NCBI GenBank assembly: GCA_003139695.1
Contig: PLJM01000012.1
Location: 186,001-250,000 of the forward strand
Origin: Candidatus Dormiibacterota bacterium
GTDB taxonomy: Bacteria > Chloroflexota > Dormibacteria > Dormibacterales > Dormibacteraceae
DNA length: 64,000 nt
Direction: 5' to 3'
Within the stretch, counting starts at the first letter, position 1. Each line of letters begins with the position of its first letter. This document shows, piece after piece, positions 57,461 to 64,000 of the stretch. A program made the translations under genes and the position numbers. The notes beneath the pieces are model-generated. The model was not told the origin of the DNA. It saw only the letters and a program-made list of their open reading frames with translations, and did not search any database.

Positions 57461-57985
57461 ATGATTCGACCTGCCGGCATCGGCGACGCCGCGGCCATCG
57501 CCCGGGTTCACGTTGCCAGCTGGCGCTCGACGTACGGCGCAGTGCTCCCAGGCGATTTCCTGGATTCCCTGACCCAGGATGCCTATACGGATCGATGGCG
57601 GCGCTTCATCGCTGAACGGTCGAACCTGGCATACGTGGTTGAAGAGGGACAAGACCCCAGTGCCAATGTGGTCGGTTTCGCGTCTGGAGGCCGCGAGCGG
57701 GCCGGAGAGACAGGCTATAAAGGCGAGCTCTACGCCATCTATCTCCTGGAGTCAGCGCAGCGGCGAGGCTACGGCCGGGAGCTGGTGCGCGCGATAGTCG
57801 GCGGCCTTCGGGGGATGGGGATCGACGACATGATCATCTGGGTCATGAGGGACAACGGCCCGGCGCGGGATTTCTATGAGCGACTGGGGGGCGCGTACGT
57901 TCGAACCCAACCGACCACTATCGGTCCAGCGACTGTGGAGGAGGTGTCGTACGGGTGGCCGAGCCTCGCTGACGTGCGCTACTGA
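57461..57985 (+). CDS. GNAT-family N-acetyltransferase
   Basis: ATG 57461 (MIRPAGIGDAAAIARVHVASW) gives 174 residues. The GNAT fold is clear: the N-terminal IRPAGIGDAAAI, GELYAIYLLESAQRRGYGRELV with the acetyl-CoA-binding Q/RxxGxG/A pyrophosphate loop (QRRGYGRELV), and DDMIIWVMRDNGPARDFYERLGG. It acetylates a small molecule or protein N-terminus using acetyl-CoA; the SWRSTYGAVLPGDFL segment is common in drug- or amine-acetylating subfamilies. It is convergent with the decayed MFS gene, which ends inside its last 70 bases. Confidence 0.85.
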   Translation: MIRPAGIGDAAAIARVHVASWRSTYGAVLPGDFLDSLTQDAYTDRWRRFIAERSNLAYVVEEGQDPSANVVGFASGGRERAGETGYKGELYAIYLLESAQRRGYGRELVRAIVGGLRGMGIDDMIIWVMRDNGPARDFYERLGGAYVRTQPTTIGPATVEEVSYGWPSLADVRY

Positions 57986-58257
57986 GCCGCCACAAATTCA
58001 ACTGCGCGGGCACCACAGCGCTGGCAATCCCCAGGATGCAGACCACGGTGATACCGAGAAAGGCCCAGGTGGGACTCAGAGTGAACAGCGCGCCGCCGGC
58101 CAGCGCACCAACTATCTGAATGGCGAACTGCACGGTCTGGAGACCCGCCCTTGCGGCCGATGAAGATCGGCAGCAGGGGAAGGAAGAACCACAACCCGAT
58201 CGCCGTGAACAGGTTGCCGAGGTAGAGCGTCCAAAGAGTCCGCCGATGCATGCGCAT
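57918..58257 (-). pseudogene. Remnant of an MFS transporter gene (internal deletion and frameshift)
   Basis: From ATG 58255-58257 the minus strand reads MRMHRRTLWTLYLGNLFTA and continues as a first MFS helix (IGLWFFLPLLPIFI) up to GRKGG. The reading then shifts to another frame, which reads QFAIQIVGALAGGALFT and a final helix LGITVVCILGIASAVV with a normal-looking end LNLWRL. The middle ten helices are missing. This is best explained by an internal deletion that fused the two ends out of frame. The remaining C-terminal tail overlaps the convergent acetyltransferase gene. Confidence 0.65.
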
Positions 58258-59053
58258 CGGGAATACTGGCAGAGCAGTGCCGGCCGACCACCTGACGAAT
58301 CTGGATTGGGATCTGATTCCAGGCGCGCCGCACAGCGCGCACATGCACATGGCGCTGGACGAGGTGCTCCTCGGGCTCGTCATCGATGGCGTGCGGGGTC
58401 CCACGATCCGTTTTTGGGAATGGGCCGAGTCCGCTCTCGTTATCGGATCGCATCAATCCGTGTCGAACGAGGTGGACGTGCTTGCCGCAAGGCGATTGGG
58501 TTTCTCAGTGACAAGGCGGATGAGCGGCGGCGGCACGATGCTCTGCGAGCCCGGACGGACCATCACCTACTCGATGTATCTGCCGGGATCGGCGGTCGAA
58601 GGGCTGAGCTTTCGTCAGTCGTATGCGGCGCTCGACGCGTGGGCCGTCCGCGCGTTCAAGGCGCTTGGGGTGCCGGCGAGCTATAGGGAGATCAACGACA
58701 TCATCTCGCCGCGAGGAAAGATCGCAGGTGCCGCGCAAGCCCGGCGCCGAGGCTTTGTTCTCCATCACACGACGATCGCCCACTCGATGGAGGTCGAGCT
58801 GCTGCCACGTTTGATTCGAATCGGCCGCGACCGAGTGTCGGAGCGCGGAGTCCGCAGCGCCGAAAAACCTGTGTCGCCGCTTTCGTGGTTCACGCCACTC
58901 AGCTGCGAGGAGACCACGAAACACCTGGAGAGTTTCTTCGCCCAGGAATTCAGGGCGCACACCAGCGGACTTTCGAATGATGAGGTCGCCGCGGCACGAG
59001 TCCTGGTGGCGGAGAAGTACGGAACTCCGGCCTGGGTGAACCGCCTGCCCTAA
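58250..59053 (+). CDS. Lipoate-protein ligase A family protein
   Basis: Counted from ATG 58250 the product is 267 residues; GTG 58277 (VPADHLTNLDWDLIPG) is a good alternative that would avoid overlap with the MFS remnant. The BPL/LplA fold is shown by HMHMALDEVLL, TIRFWEWAESALVIGSHQSVSNEVD, the lipoyl-AMP loop VTRRMSGGGTMLCEPGRTITYS (RRxSGGGxV) and INDIISPRGKIAGAAQARRRGFVLHHTTIA with the catalytic Lys (KIAG.AQ). It attaches lipoate or octanoate to 2-oxoacid dehydrogenases or the glycine cleavage H protein. A link to glycine formed by betaine demethylation is possible but indirect. Confidence 0.85.
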   Translation: MRIGNTGRAVPADHLTNLDWDLIPGAPHSAHMHMALDEVLLGLVIDGVRGPTIRFWEWAESALVIGSHQSVSNEVDVLAARRLGFSVTRRMSGGGTMLCEPGRTITYSMYLPGSAVEGLSFRQSYAALDAWAVRAFKALGVPASYREINDIISPRGKIAGAAQARRRGFVLHHTTIAHSMEVELLPRLIRIGRDRVSERGVRSAEKPVSPLSWFTPLSCEETTKHLESFFAQEFRAHTSGLSNDEVAAARVLVAEKYGTPAWVNRLP

Positions 59054-59063
59054 GCCGCCTTGA

Positions 59064-59585
59064 CTAGAGGGTCTGCCGCCAGTCGGCCACCAGCTCCGGG
59101 CACTGCTGCACGTGCTCGCGGTAATGATCGGCCAGCCAGCCGATCACGTCCTCGGGACTGGTCGGATACGGATCTTGTCCCGCCCCGTAGACGACAGGGG
59201 TTTTTCGCGACCAGTTGTCCTCGGGGAGGTCTGTCGCGTCGTCGAGCAAAGCCCGGTGCACCGAAGCCATGTCCGCCAGCGCCTCGCGCCGGCCTTCACG
59301 CGTCAGCCCGGCCTTGGCCTGCCGGTTGAACTCGTCGTTCTCTCCGGGTGGATCGAGCGGAGGCAACTGCGTAAATTCACGGTCGATCAGGCCGTCGAGC
59401 ACGCGGCGGTAGTGGACCAAGACCCAGTTAACATGAACCTGCAGCCCGCCCAGCGCGTAGTCGTCGCCGGGCTTGAGATAAGCCAGCGCCTCATCGGGCA
59501 CTTGAGCGAACGCCGTCTCCCACTCTTTCCGCGCGGCTTCGAAATCCGCGATCGCTGCGTCTTTGACCACGGCGCTAACGTACAT
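59064..59585 (-). CDS. DinB/YfiT-like four-helix protein
   Basis: ATG 59583-59585 gives 173 residues: MYVSAVVKDAAIADFEAARKEWETAFAQVPDEALAYLKPGDDYALGGLQVHVNWVLVHYRRVLDGL. The spacing of His residues (LQVHVNWVLVHY, later GWLADHYREHVQQ) gives the three-His metal site of DinB_2-type proteins. Relatives are thiol-dependent S-transferases (mycothiol or bacillithiol) or are of unknown function. The start is only 4 bp from that of the divergent MFS exporter, so they share a regulatory region. Substrate unknown. Confidence 0.75.
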   Translation of the reverse strand: MYVSAVVKDAAIADFEAARKEWETAFAQVPDEALAYLKPGDDYALGGLQVHVNWVLVHYRRVLDGLIDREFTQLPPLDPPGENDEFNRQAKAGLTREGRREALADMASVHRALLDDATDLPEDNWSRKTPVVYGAGQDPYPTSPEDVIGWLADHYREHVQQCPELVADWRQTL

Positions 59586-59589
59586 CGAA

Positions 59590-61149
59590 ATGACACGCAC
59601 GCAGCGATGGACCCTCGTCGCCACCGTGCTGGCATCAGCGACCGTTTTTCTCGACTCGACCATCGTGAACGTCGCCCTGCCGCGGATTGGTCGCGACCTC
59701 CCTCACTCGCTCGTCGGCGTGCTGGAAGGCCAGACGTATGTCTACACGGGCTACCTGCTGTCGCTGAGCACCTTGCTCATCCTCGCCGGCGCCCTCACCG
59801 ACGCCTATGGCAGGCGCCGCATGTTCATGTTCGGGCTCGCCGGGTTCGGCCTCATGTCGGCCCTCTGCGGCCTCGCTCCCAACCTGGAGACCCTTGTCGT
59901 TCTGCGCGTGCTGCAGGGCGTTGCGGGTGCATTCCTCGTGCCCGGCTCGCTCGCACTGATAACCGCGGGCTTCGATGGCCCGCTGCGCGGACGCGCGTTC
60001 GGCATCTGGTCTGGCGCTTCGTCGGGAACGACACTGCTCGGCCCCGCCATCGGCGGCATCCTGGTGGACACAGTCTCCTGGCGCGCGGCCTTTCTTATCA
60101 ATGTCCCGATTGTCGCGGTCGCCCTATACGCCACGTGGCGCCATGTGCCGGAAAGCCGTTCCGACGCTCCGCCCGCAGGCTTCGACTGGCTGGGCGCCAT
60201 CGTGGTCGGCCTTGCGGTCGGGGGCCTGGCATTCGGGACTGTGTATGGGCAGCAGCGCGAGTGGCGGGACCCTGTCGCCTACGTTGTGCTCGCGATCGGC
60301 GCCATCGCCACAATCGCGCTTCCATTCTTGATGGCCCGCAGGCGCAACCCCTTGATCCCGTTGAGCCTGTTCAAGTCGCGCGCGTTCTCGACCATCAACA
60401 TCTCGACGCTGCTGATTTACGGCGCCCTCTACACGGTGGGCTACAACTCCGCGCTCTTCATCCAGGGCACCCTCGGTTACACAGCTACCGCCGCAGGCCT
60501 GGTCGGAGTCCCGGGCACAGTGCTGCTGGCGGCCCTCTCAACGCGCTTCGGAACTCTCGCCGGCCGCTACGGGCCTCGCCTCTTTCTGATCGTCGGGCCG
60601 CTGGTGATGGCTGCAGGCGTCTTGCTCTACGCGCGTGTCCCGGCCACCAGCACGGCATGGCAGCTGCGCCCAGACGCCCCAAGCACCTACATACCCTCGA
60701 CTGCCTACCTGGTCGACTTCCTGCCGGCATCGATAGTGTTTGGGATCGGGCTCGGCATCCTGGTGGCACCGCTCACCGCCGCGCTAATGGCCTCGGTCCC
60801 TGTCGCCAACGCGGGCCTGGCGTCGTCGATCAACAACGCCATCTCACGCATAGGCCCGCAGCTGGCGGGCGCTCTCATCTTCGTCGCAGTGACTGCGGTC
60901 TTCTATACCTCGCTGGCCTCGCGGCTCCCCGGCACTGACACGGGGTCAGAGTCGCTCAGAGCCGAGGTGAGCCCGCTCAACCGACCCTCCACCTCGGCTC
61001 CAGGCGAAGTGGCGGCCCAGGCCAGGTACGCGTCAGCGGACGCATTTCACACGGCGATGTTGATCGCCGCCGGCCTGCTGGTGGCAGGCGCGGCGGCGAA
61101 TGCTGTCGGTCTCGAGCGACAGCTCGGTAGGAAGGAGTCTGGCGACTAG
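59590..61149 (+). CDS. DHA2-family (EmrB/QacA-like, 14-helix) MFS drug exporter
   Basis: ATG 59590 (MTRTQRWTLVATVLASATVFLDSTIVNVALPRIG) gives a 519-residue exporter. The start of helix one with LDSTIVNVALP is motif D1 of DHA2 transporters. GALTDAYGRRRMFMFG is motif A and LQGVAGAFLVPGSLALI is motif B/C-like. The extra central helices and the last helix HTAMLIAAGLLVAGAAANAVG fit the 14-segment layout. It should export cationic or hydrophobic compounds by proton antiport. The DinB-like gene is divergent, with start codons 4 bp apart, and its end overlaps the convergent betaine-binding gene by 4 bp. Confidence 0.88.
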   Translation: MTRTQRWTLVATVLASATVFLDSTIVNVALPRIGRDLPHSLVGVLEGQTYVYTGYLLSLSTLLILAGALTDAYGRRRMFMFGLAGFGLMSALCGLAPNLETLVVLRVLQGVAGAFLVPGSLALITAGFDGPLRGRAFGIWSGASSGTTLLGPAIGGILVDTVSWRAAFLINVPIVAVALYATWRHVPESRSDAPPAGFDWLGAIVVGLAVGGLAFGTVYGQQREWRDPVAYVVLAIGAIATIALPFLMARRRNPLIPLSLFKSRAFSTINISTLLIYGALYTVGYNSALFIQGTLGYTATAAGLVGVPGTVLLAALSTRFGTLAGRYGPRLFLIVGPLVMAAGVLLYARVPATSTAWQLRPDAPSTYIPSTAYLVDFLPASIVFGIGLGILVAPLTAALMASVPVANAGLASSINNAISRIGPQLAGALIFVAVTAVFYTSLASRLPGTDTGSESLRAEVSPLNRPSTSAPGEVAAQARYASADAFHTAMLIAAGLLVAGAAANAVGLERQLGRKESGD

Positions 61150-62063
61150 CTCGAGTAGTTGTGCTGCTGCAGCCACGTCGTGGCGACGGCGGCGGCGTCA
61201 AGGTGTTGGTTCGCAACCTGGTCGACCATCGAGATCAGGTCTGCGGTCGTGAGCTTGCCGTCGATGCTGTTCAGGACCGTCGTGACCTCGGTGGAGGCCG
61301 CCGCCTGGCGAACGACGGGGACGACGTTGTCGGCAGCGGTCATGTGCTTGTCATCTTGGAGGACGACCAGGCCGAGACCCTTGAGGTCAGCGTCCGTCGT
61401 GAACACGAGGCCAATCTGGATGCTGCCGTTCTTGAACGCGGCTCGGGTGAGCGGTCCGTCAGTGTCCAACGTCTTGACGGCTTTGAAGTGGAGGCCGTAG
61501 ACCGACGCCAGCCCGGGGAGGCAGAACTTATAAGTCGGGCACTCGGGCCCAGCGCCAAACACGAGCTGACTCGCTATTGCCGGGGTTATGTCGGAAAGCT
61601 TGGTCAGGCTGTACTCGGTTGCCGTCGCCTGCGGCACAGCGAAGGCGTTCGCGTCGACTGCCGCCGCCGGGGTAAGGGCGACCAGCCCCAGGGGCTGCAG
61701 GTGAGTGTTGAGCGTGGCGGTGGTCGCTGCGGGGTCACTGGTAGCCTCGCCCGCGCTGTTGTTGTAGTACTCGAGCTCGCTGGCCGCATAGCCTGGGTAC
61801 ATGTCGATCGAGCCGGCCTTGATGGCCGCCGCGATGATCGGGCGAGGGCCGAGAAGCAGCTTGTAGTTGATGGTGTAGCCGTCGTGCGCGAGCGCCTGAC
61901 CGTAGATGTTGGCCAGGATGCTGCTCTCCGGGAAGTTGAAGCCGCCCACGGTGAGGGTGCCCTTGGAGGTACCTGGTGTGGTCGAGCCTCCGCACGCCGT
62001 GGCCACAACCAGGAACGCGGCGAGGATCGCCACCAACCACCGCGACGTTATGTTCCGGATCAT
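61146..62063 (-). CDS. Osmoprotectant (glycine betaine/choline) ABC binding lipoprotein, OpuBC/ProX-like
   Basis: ATG 62061-62063, with AAGGAGGG eight bases upstream, gives 305 residues with a lipoprotein signal (WLVAILAAFLVVATAC). The OpuAC fold follows: GTLTVGGFNFPESSILANIYGQALAHDGYTINYKLLLGPRPIIAAAIKAGSIDMYPGYAASELEYY is the typical quaternary-amine binding module of OpuB/OpuC proteins. The C-terminal half has FGAGPECPTYKFCLPGLASVYGLHF. It delivers betaine, choline or carnitine to the two permeases encoded upstream on the same strand. Import of this substrate is the natural supply for the demethylation island 14 kb to the left. Confidence 0.9.
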   Translation of the reverse strand: MIRNITSRWLVAILAAFLVVATACGGSTTPGTSKGTLTVGGFNFPESSILANIYGQALAHDGYTINYKLLLGPRPIIAAAIKAGSIDMYPGYAASELEYYNNSAGEATSDPAATTATLNTHLQPLGLVALTPAAAVDANAFAVPQATATEYSLTKLSDITPAIASQLVFGAGPECPTYKFCLPGLASVYGLHFKAVKTLDTDGPLTRAAFKNGSIQIGLVFTTDADLKGLGLVVLQDDKHMTAADNVVPVVRQAAASTEVTTVLNSIDGKLTTADLISMVDQVANQHLDAAAVATTWLQQHNYSS

Positions 62064-62127
62064 TGAGTCCCTCCTTGGAGCTGGCCGAGTACTCGAATCC
62101 AACCCCGATTCCGACCTGAATCTTCCA

Positions 62128-62856
62128 CTATGCGGCCTTGAACGTGGTGGCTCGCGCCATGACAGGAGCCCGGAGAAGACGTATCCCACGGGGCACCAGC
62201 ACCCGTTCCAGCCCAGCCAGGGAGAGCTCGGTGGCCATGGCCAGCAGCGCGACCAGGAGGGCGCCCGCGAAGAGTTTTGTAAGGTCCTGCTGGGCGAGGC
62301 CGTCAATGATGTACCGCCCGAAGCCTCCACCGGAGATCAGGGCTGCCAGGGTTGCGGTCGCCACCACCTGGACCGCTGAGGTGCGCACACCTGCCATCAC
62401 CAGCGGTACTGCCAGGGGCAACTCGACCCTCAGAACCTGAGTGAGCTCGCGGTAGCCCATTCCGCGCGCCGCATCCTTGACGTCGGGGTCGACCTCCCGC
62501 AGGGCTACGTAGCTGTTGGTGAGCATTGGAGGAATGGCGAGCGCGGTGAGCGAAAAGACGATGGAAAAGTCGCCAAGGCCAAAGACCTGGAAGGCGATTA
62601 CGAGGATTCCGAAAGATGGGAGGGCCCGCCCGACGTTGGAGATGTTGATCGCCAAGTTGCCGAAGCGGCCGTAGTGCCCCAGCACGATTCCGATCGGCAG
62701 CGCGATGAGCGCGCCGATCGCGACTGACTCGGCTGAGAGCTGGACGTGCTCGACAAGGCGCTGAGGGATCCCGTCGGCGCCACTCCAGTGAGCCGGATCA
62801 GAAAACCACCGCCACACGCTGCCAAGGAACCCCACGGCTACGTGTTGCGCGCCCAA
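62128..62856 (-). CDS. Osmoprotectant ABC permease (OpuBB-like)
   Basis: A 242-residue permease; the start is TTG 62856 or GTG 62835 (VGFLGSVWRWFSDPAHW), and either overlaps the previous gene. About six helices and the EAA loop DVKDAARGMGYRELTQVLRVELPLAVPLVMAGVRT match OpuBB/OpuCB/YehW-type subunits. The AQQDLTKLFAGALLVALLAM segment near the end is also typical. It ends 64 bp before the binding-protein gene and overlaps the end of the other permease, forming one operon of permease, permease, binding protein. Confidence 0.88.
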   Translation of the reverse strand: MGAQHVAVGFLGSVWRWFSDPAHWSGADGIPQRLVEHVQLSAESVAIGALIALPIGIVLGHYGRFGNLAINISNVGRALPSFGILVIAFQVFGLGDFSIVFSLTALAIPPMLTNSYVALREVDPDVKDAARGMGYRELTQVLRVELPLAVPLVMAGVRTSAVQVVATATLAALISGGGFGRYIIDGLAQQDLTKLFAGALLVALLAMATELSLAGLERVLVPRGIRLLRAPVMARATTFKAA

Positions 62857-63506
62857 GGAACGACGACTCGCTGCAGGCCGGCAAGCGACAGGTCAGCGAC
62901 GAGCGCCAGGGCTATCGACAGCACTGTCGCGACCACAAGCGGCGTGTGGAAGTTCTCGATGAAGCCTTCCAGGATGAGCTGGCCCAGGCCGCCGAGCCCG
63001 ATGAGGGCAGTGACGGTCACGAGGCCGATCGTCGTCACAGTGGCGATGCGGATGCCGGCGATGATGGCAGGCAGCGCAAGCGGCAGCTCGATTCGCAGCA
63101 GCCTTGCAAGCGGGCGGTAGCCCATGCCGTTCGCCGCGTCGATCACGTCGGGTGGCACCGCTTCAAGTCCGACCATCACGTTGCGGACCAAGATCAGCAG
63201 CGAATAGCCGATAAGGCCGATCTCGGCCGTTACCACCGTCAACCCCGTGTAGGGGATCAGAAGAGCGAACAGGGCGAGCGATGGGATGGTGTAGAAGATT
63301 TCGGACACTGCCAGGACCGGGCTACGGAATGCGCGCCACCGGTGGGCGGCAACGCCCAGCGGCAGGGACAGCACAAGGCCGCCAAGGATTGCAATCGCGG
63401 TGAGAGTGATGTGCTGCTGTAGCGCGTCTTCAAACAGCGGGACGTGGCTCGAGAGCCAGCCCCAGTTGATCCAGGGGTCGAAGGTGAGGAATATGCCAGT
63501 CGGCAT
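62838..63506 (-). CDS. Osmoprotectant ABC permease (OpuBD-like)
   Basis: A 222-residue permease starting at ATG 63506 (MPTGIFLTFDPWINWGWLSSHVP). LFEDALQQHITLTAIAILGGLVLSLPLGVAAHR is the family N-terminal region. SEIFYTIPSLALFALLIPYTGLTVVTAEIGL and the EAA loop DVIDAANGMGYRPLARLLRIELPLALPAIIAGIRIATVTTIGLVTV follow. It pairs with the next permease to form the channel for glycine betaine, choline or carnitine. Its start is 21 bp from the divergent ATPase gene, so the transporter is split into two divergent transcripts. Confidence 0.9.
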   Translation of the reverse strand: MPTGIFLTFDPWINWGWLSSHVPLFEDALQQHITLTAIAILGGLVLSLPLGVAAHRWRAFRSPVLAVSEIFYTIPSLALFALLIPYTGLTVVTAEIGLIGYSLLILVRNVMVGLEAVPPDVIDAANGMGYRPLARLLRIELPLALPAIIAGIRIATVTTIGLVTVTALIGLGGLGQLILEGFIENFHTPLVVATVLSIALALVADLSLAGLQRVVVPWARNT

Positions 63507-63527
63507 TCGATTACGGTAAACGAGGCC

Positions 63528-64000
63528 GTGATCCGGTTGGAGGGAGTCAACAAGGAATTCGCGGGCGGGTCCAACGCGGTTAGGGACCTGACCCTTGACA
63601 TTCCGGGTGGCCAGACGTGCGTGCTCATCGGCCCATCGGGCTGCGGCAAGACGACGACGCTACGCATGATCAACCGACTGCTCGACCCTGACAGCGGGCG
63701 AATCCTCATCGATGGAGAGGACACGAGCGCGGTGGACCCCCCAAAGCTACGGCTGAAGATGGGTTACGTCATTCAGAACACAGGACTGTTCCCGCACATG
63801 ACAGTCGGCGACAACGTCGGCACCGTGCCGCGGCTGTGGGATTGGGACCGGGCGCGGATCAAAGTGCGCGTGGACGAGCTGCTCGAGCTCGTCGGCCTCG
63901 ACCCGAAGGAATATCGCAGTAGGTATCCGCACCAGCTCTCCGGAGGCCAGCGGCAGCGCGTCGGCTTCGCACGCGCCCTTGGAGCCGACCCGCCGATCCT
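63528..64000 (+). CDS. opuBA: Osmoprotectant ABC transporter ATPase (OpuBA-like), cut by the right edge
   Basis: From GTG 63528 an open frame runs to the window edge (157 complete codons): [24 protein letters not shown]. Walker A is [18 protein letters not shown], the Q-loop is [19 protein letters not shown], and the signature is [18 protein letters not shown]. [12 protein letters not shown] is the typical quaternary-amine transporter version. Only the N-terminal half is present; Walker B and any CBS domains lie outside. It faces away from the permease and binding-protein genes across a 21-bp gap, so it is divergently transcribed, while most opuB/opuC clusters carry all genes on one strand. 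Confidence 0.88.
   Translation, partial: MIRLEGVNKEFAGGSNAVRDLTLDIPGGQTCVLIGPSGCGKTTTLRMINRLLDPDSGRILIDGEDTSAVDPPKLRLKMGYVIQNTGLFPHMTVGDNVGTVPRLWDWDRARIKVRVDELLELVGLDPKEYRSRYPHQLSGGQRQRVGFARALGADPPI

Noticed and set aside
59112..60938. A 608-codon open frame on the plus strand overlapping the DinB-like and DHA2 genes
   Set aside because: Arg/Gly/Pro/Ala-rich with no family pattern. It is a shadow frame caused by high GC; the two overlapped genes have clear motifs.
1..64000. tRNA or rRNA genes, CRISPR arrays, insertion sequences, integrases, phage genes
   Set aside because: None was visible: no transposase or integrase motifs among the coding frames, no regularly spaced repeats and no recognisable RNA gene sequences.

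Overview
This window is dense, high-GC chromosomal DNA with many GTG and TTG starts, 4-bp ATGA/GTGA gene overlaps and no rRNA, tRNA, CRISPR array or transposase that I could see. Lipoproteins, an AdnAB-like helicase-nuclease pair and an EtfD-type ETF:quinone oxidoreductase point to a soil-type Terrabacteria lineage (Chloroflexota/Dormibacterota or Actinomycetota). I cannot resolve the phylum from sequence alone. LAYOUT. 0-6.3 kb: two overlapping UvrD/RecB-type helicase-nucleases on the minus strand, followed at the very left edge by the start of a further unrecognised gene. 6.4-14.4 kb: housekeeping and envelope genes (aldo/keto reductase, two membrane glycosyltransferases, a DsbA-like protein, a CPBP protease, an ABC exporter pair, an MFS transporter). 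14.4-47.98 kb: a large methylated-amine and one-carbon island. 48-63.5 kb: a UPF1-like helicase, a HIT protein, secreted beta-propeller and lipoproteins, acyl-CoA ligase, thioesterase, lipoate ligase, a decayed MFS gene, a DinB-like protein and a DHA2 exporter. 61-64 kb: an osmoprotectant (glycine betaine/choline) ABC transporter whose ATPase is divergent and runs off the right edge. HOW THE ISLAND SHOULD WORK (inference from gene families). Two DMGDH/sarcosine-dehydrogenase-like flavoproteins would demethylate N-methylglycines onto tetrahydrofolate. Their electrons would go through EtfBA to the membrane Fe-S protein EtfD and menaquinone. An iron alcohol dehydrogenase and an aldehyde dehydrogenase could turn choline into betaine. 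A non-pyrrolysine MttB-family methyltransferase, a corrinoid protein, a methyl-corrinoid:THF methyltransferase and a RamA-like reductive activator form a complete corrinoid methyl-transfer system. MetF, an FchA-like cyclohydrolase and Fhs could oxidise the methyl group to formate with ATP gain; no FolD/MtdA-type dehydrogenase is present. A choline-kinase-like gene, three phosphoesterases and an ABC importer translationally coupled to one of them suggest phospho-choline type precursors. A GntR and an IclR regulator sit at the heads of the two main plus-strand operons. MOST UNUSUAL SIGNAL. A roughly 183-nt structured element occurs twice (6434-6617 on minus, 48012-48193 on plus). Each copy lies upstream of, and on the same strand as, a helicase gene, with compensatory changes in its stems and a 62-nt core that is 55/62 identical by hand alignment. 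The two copies form an inverted pair around the whole 41.5-kb central segment.
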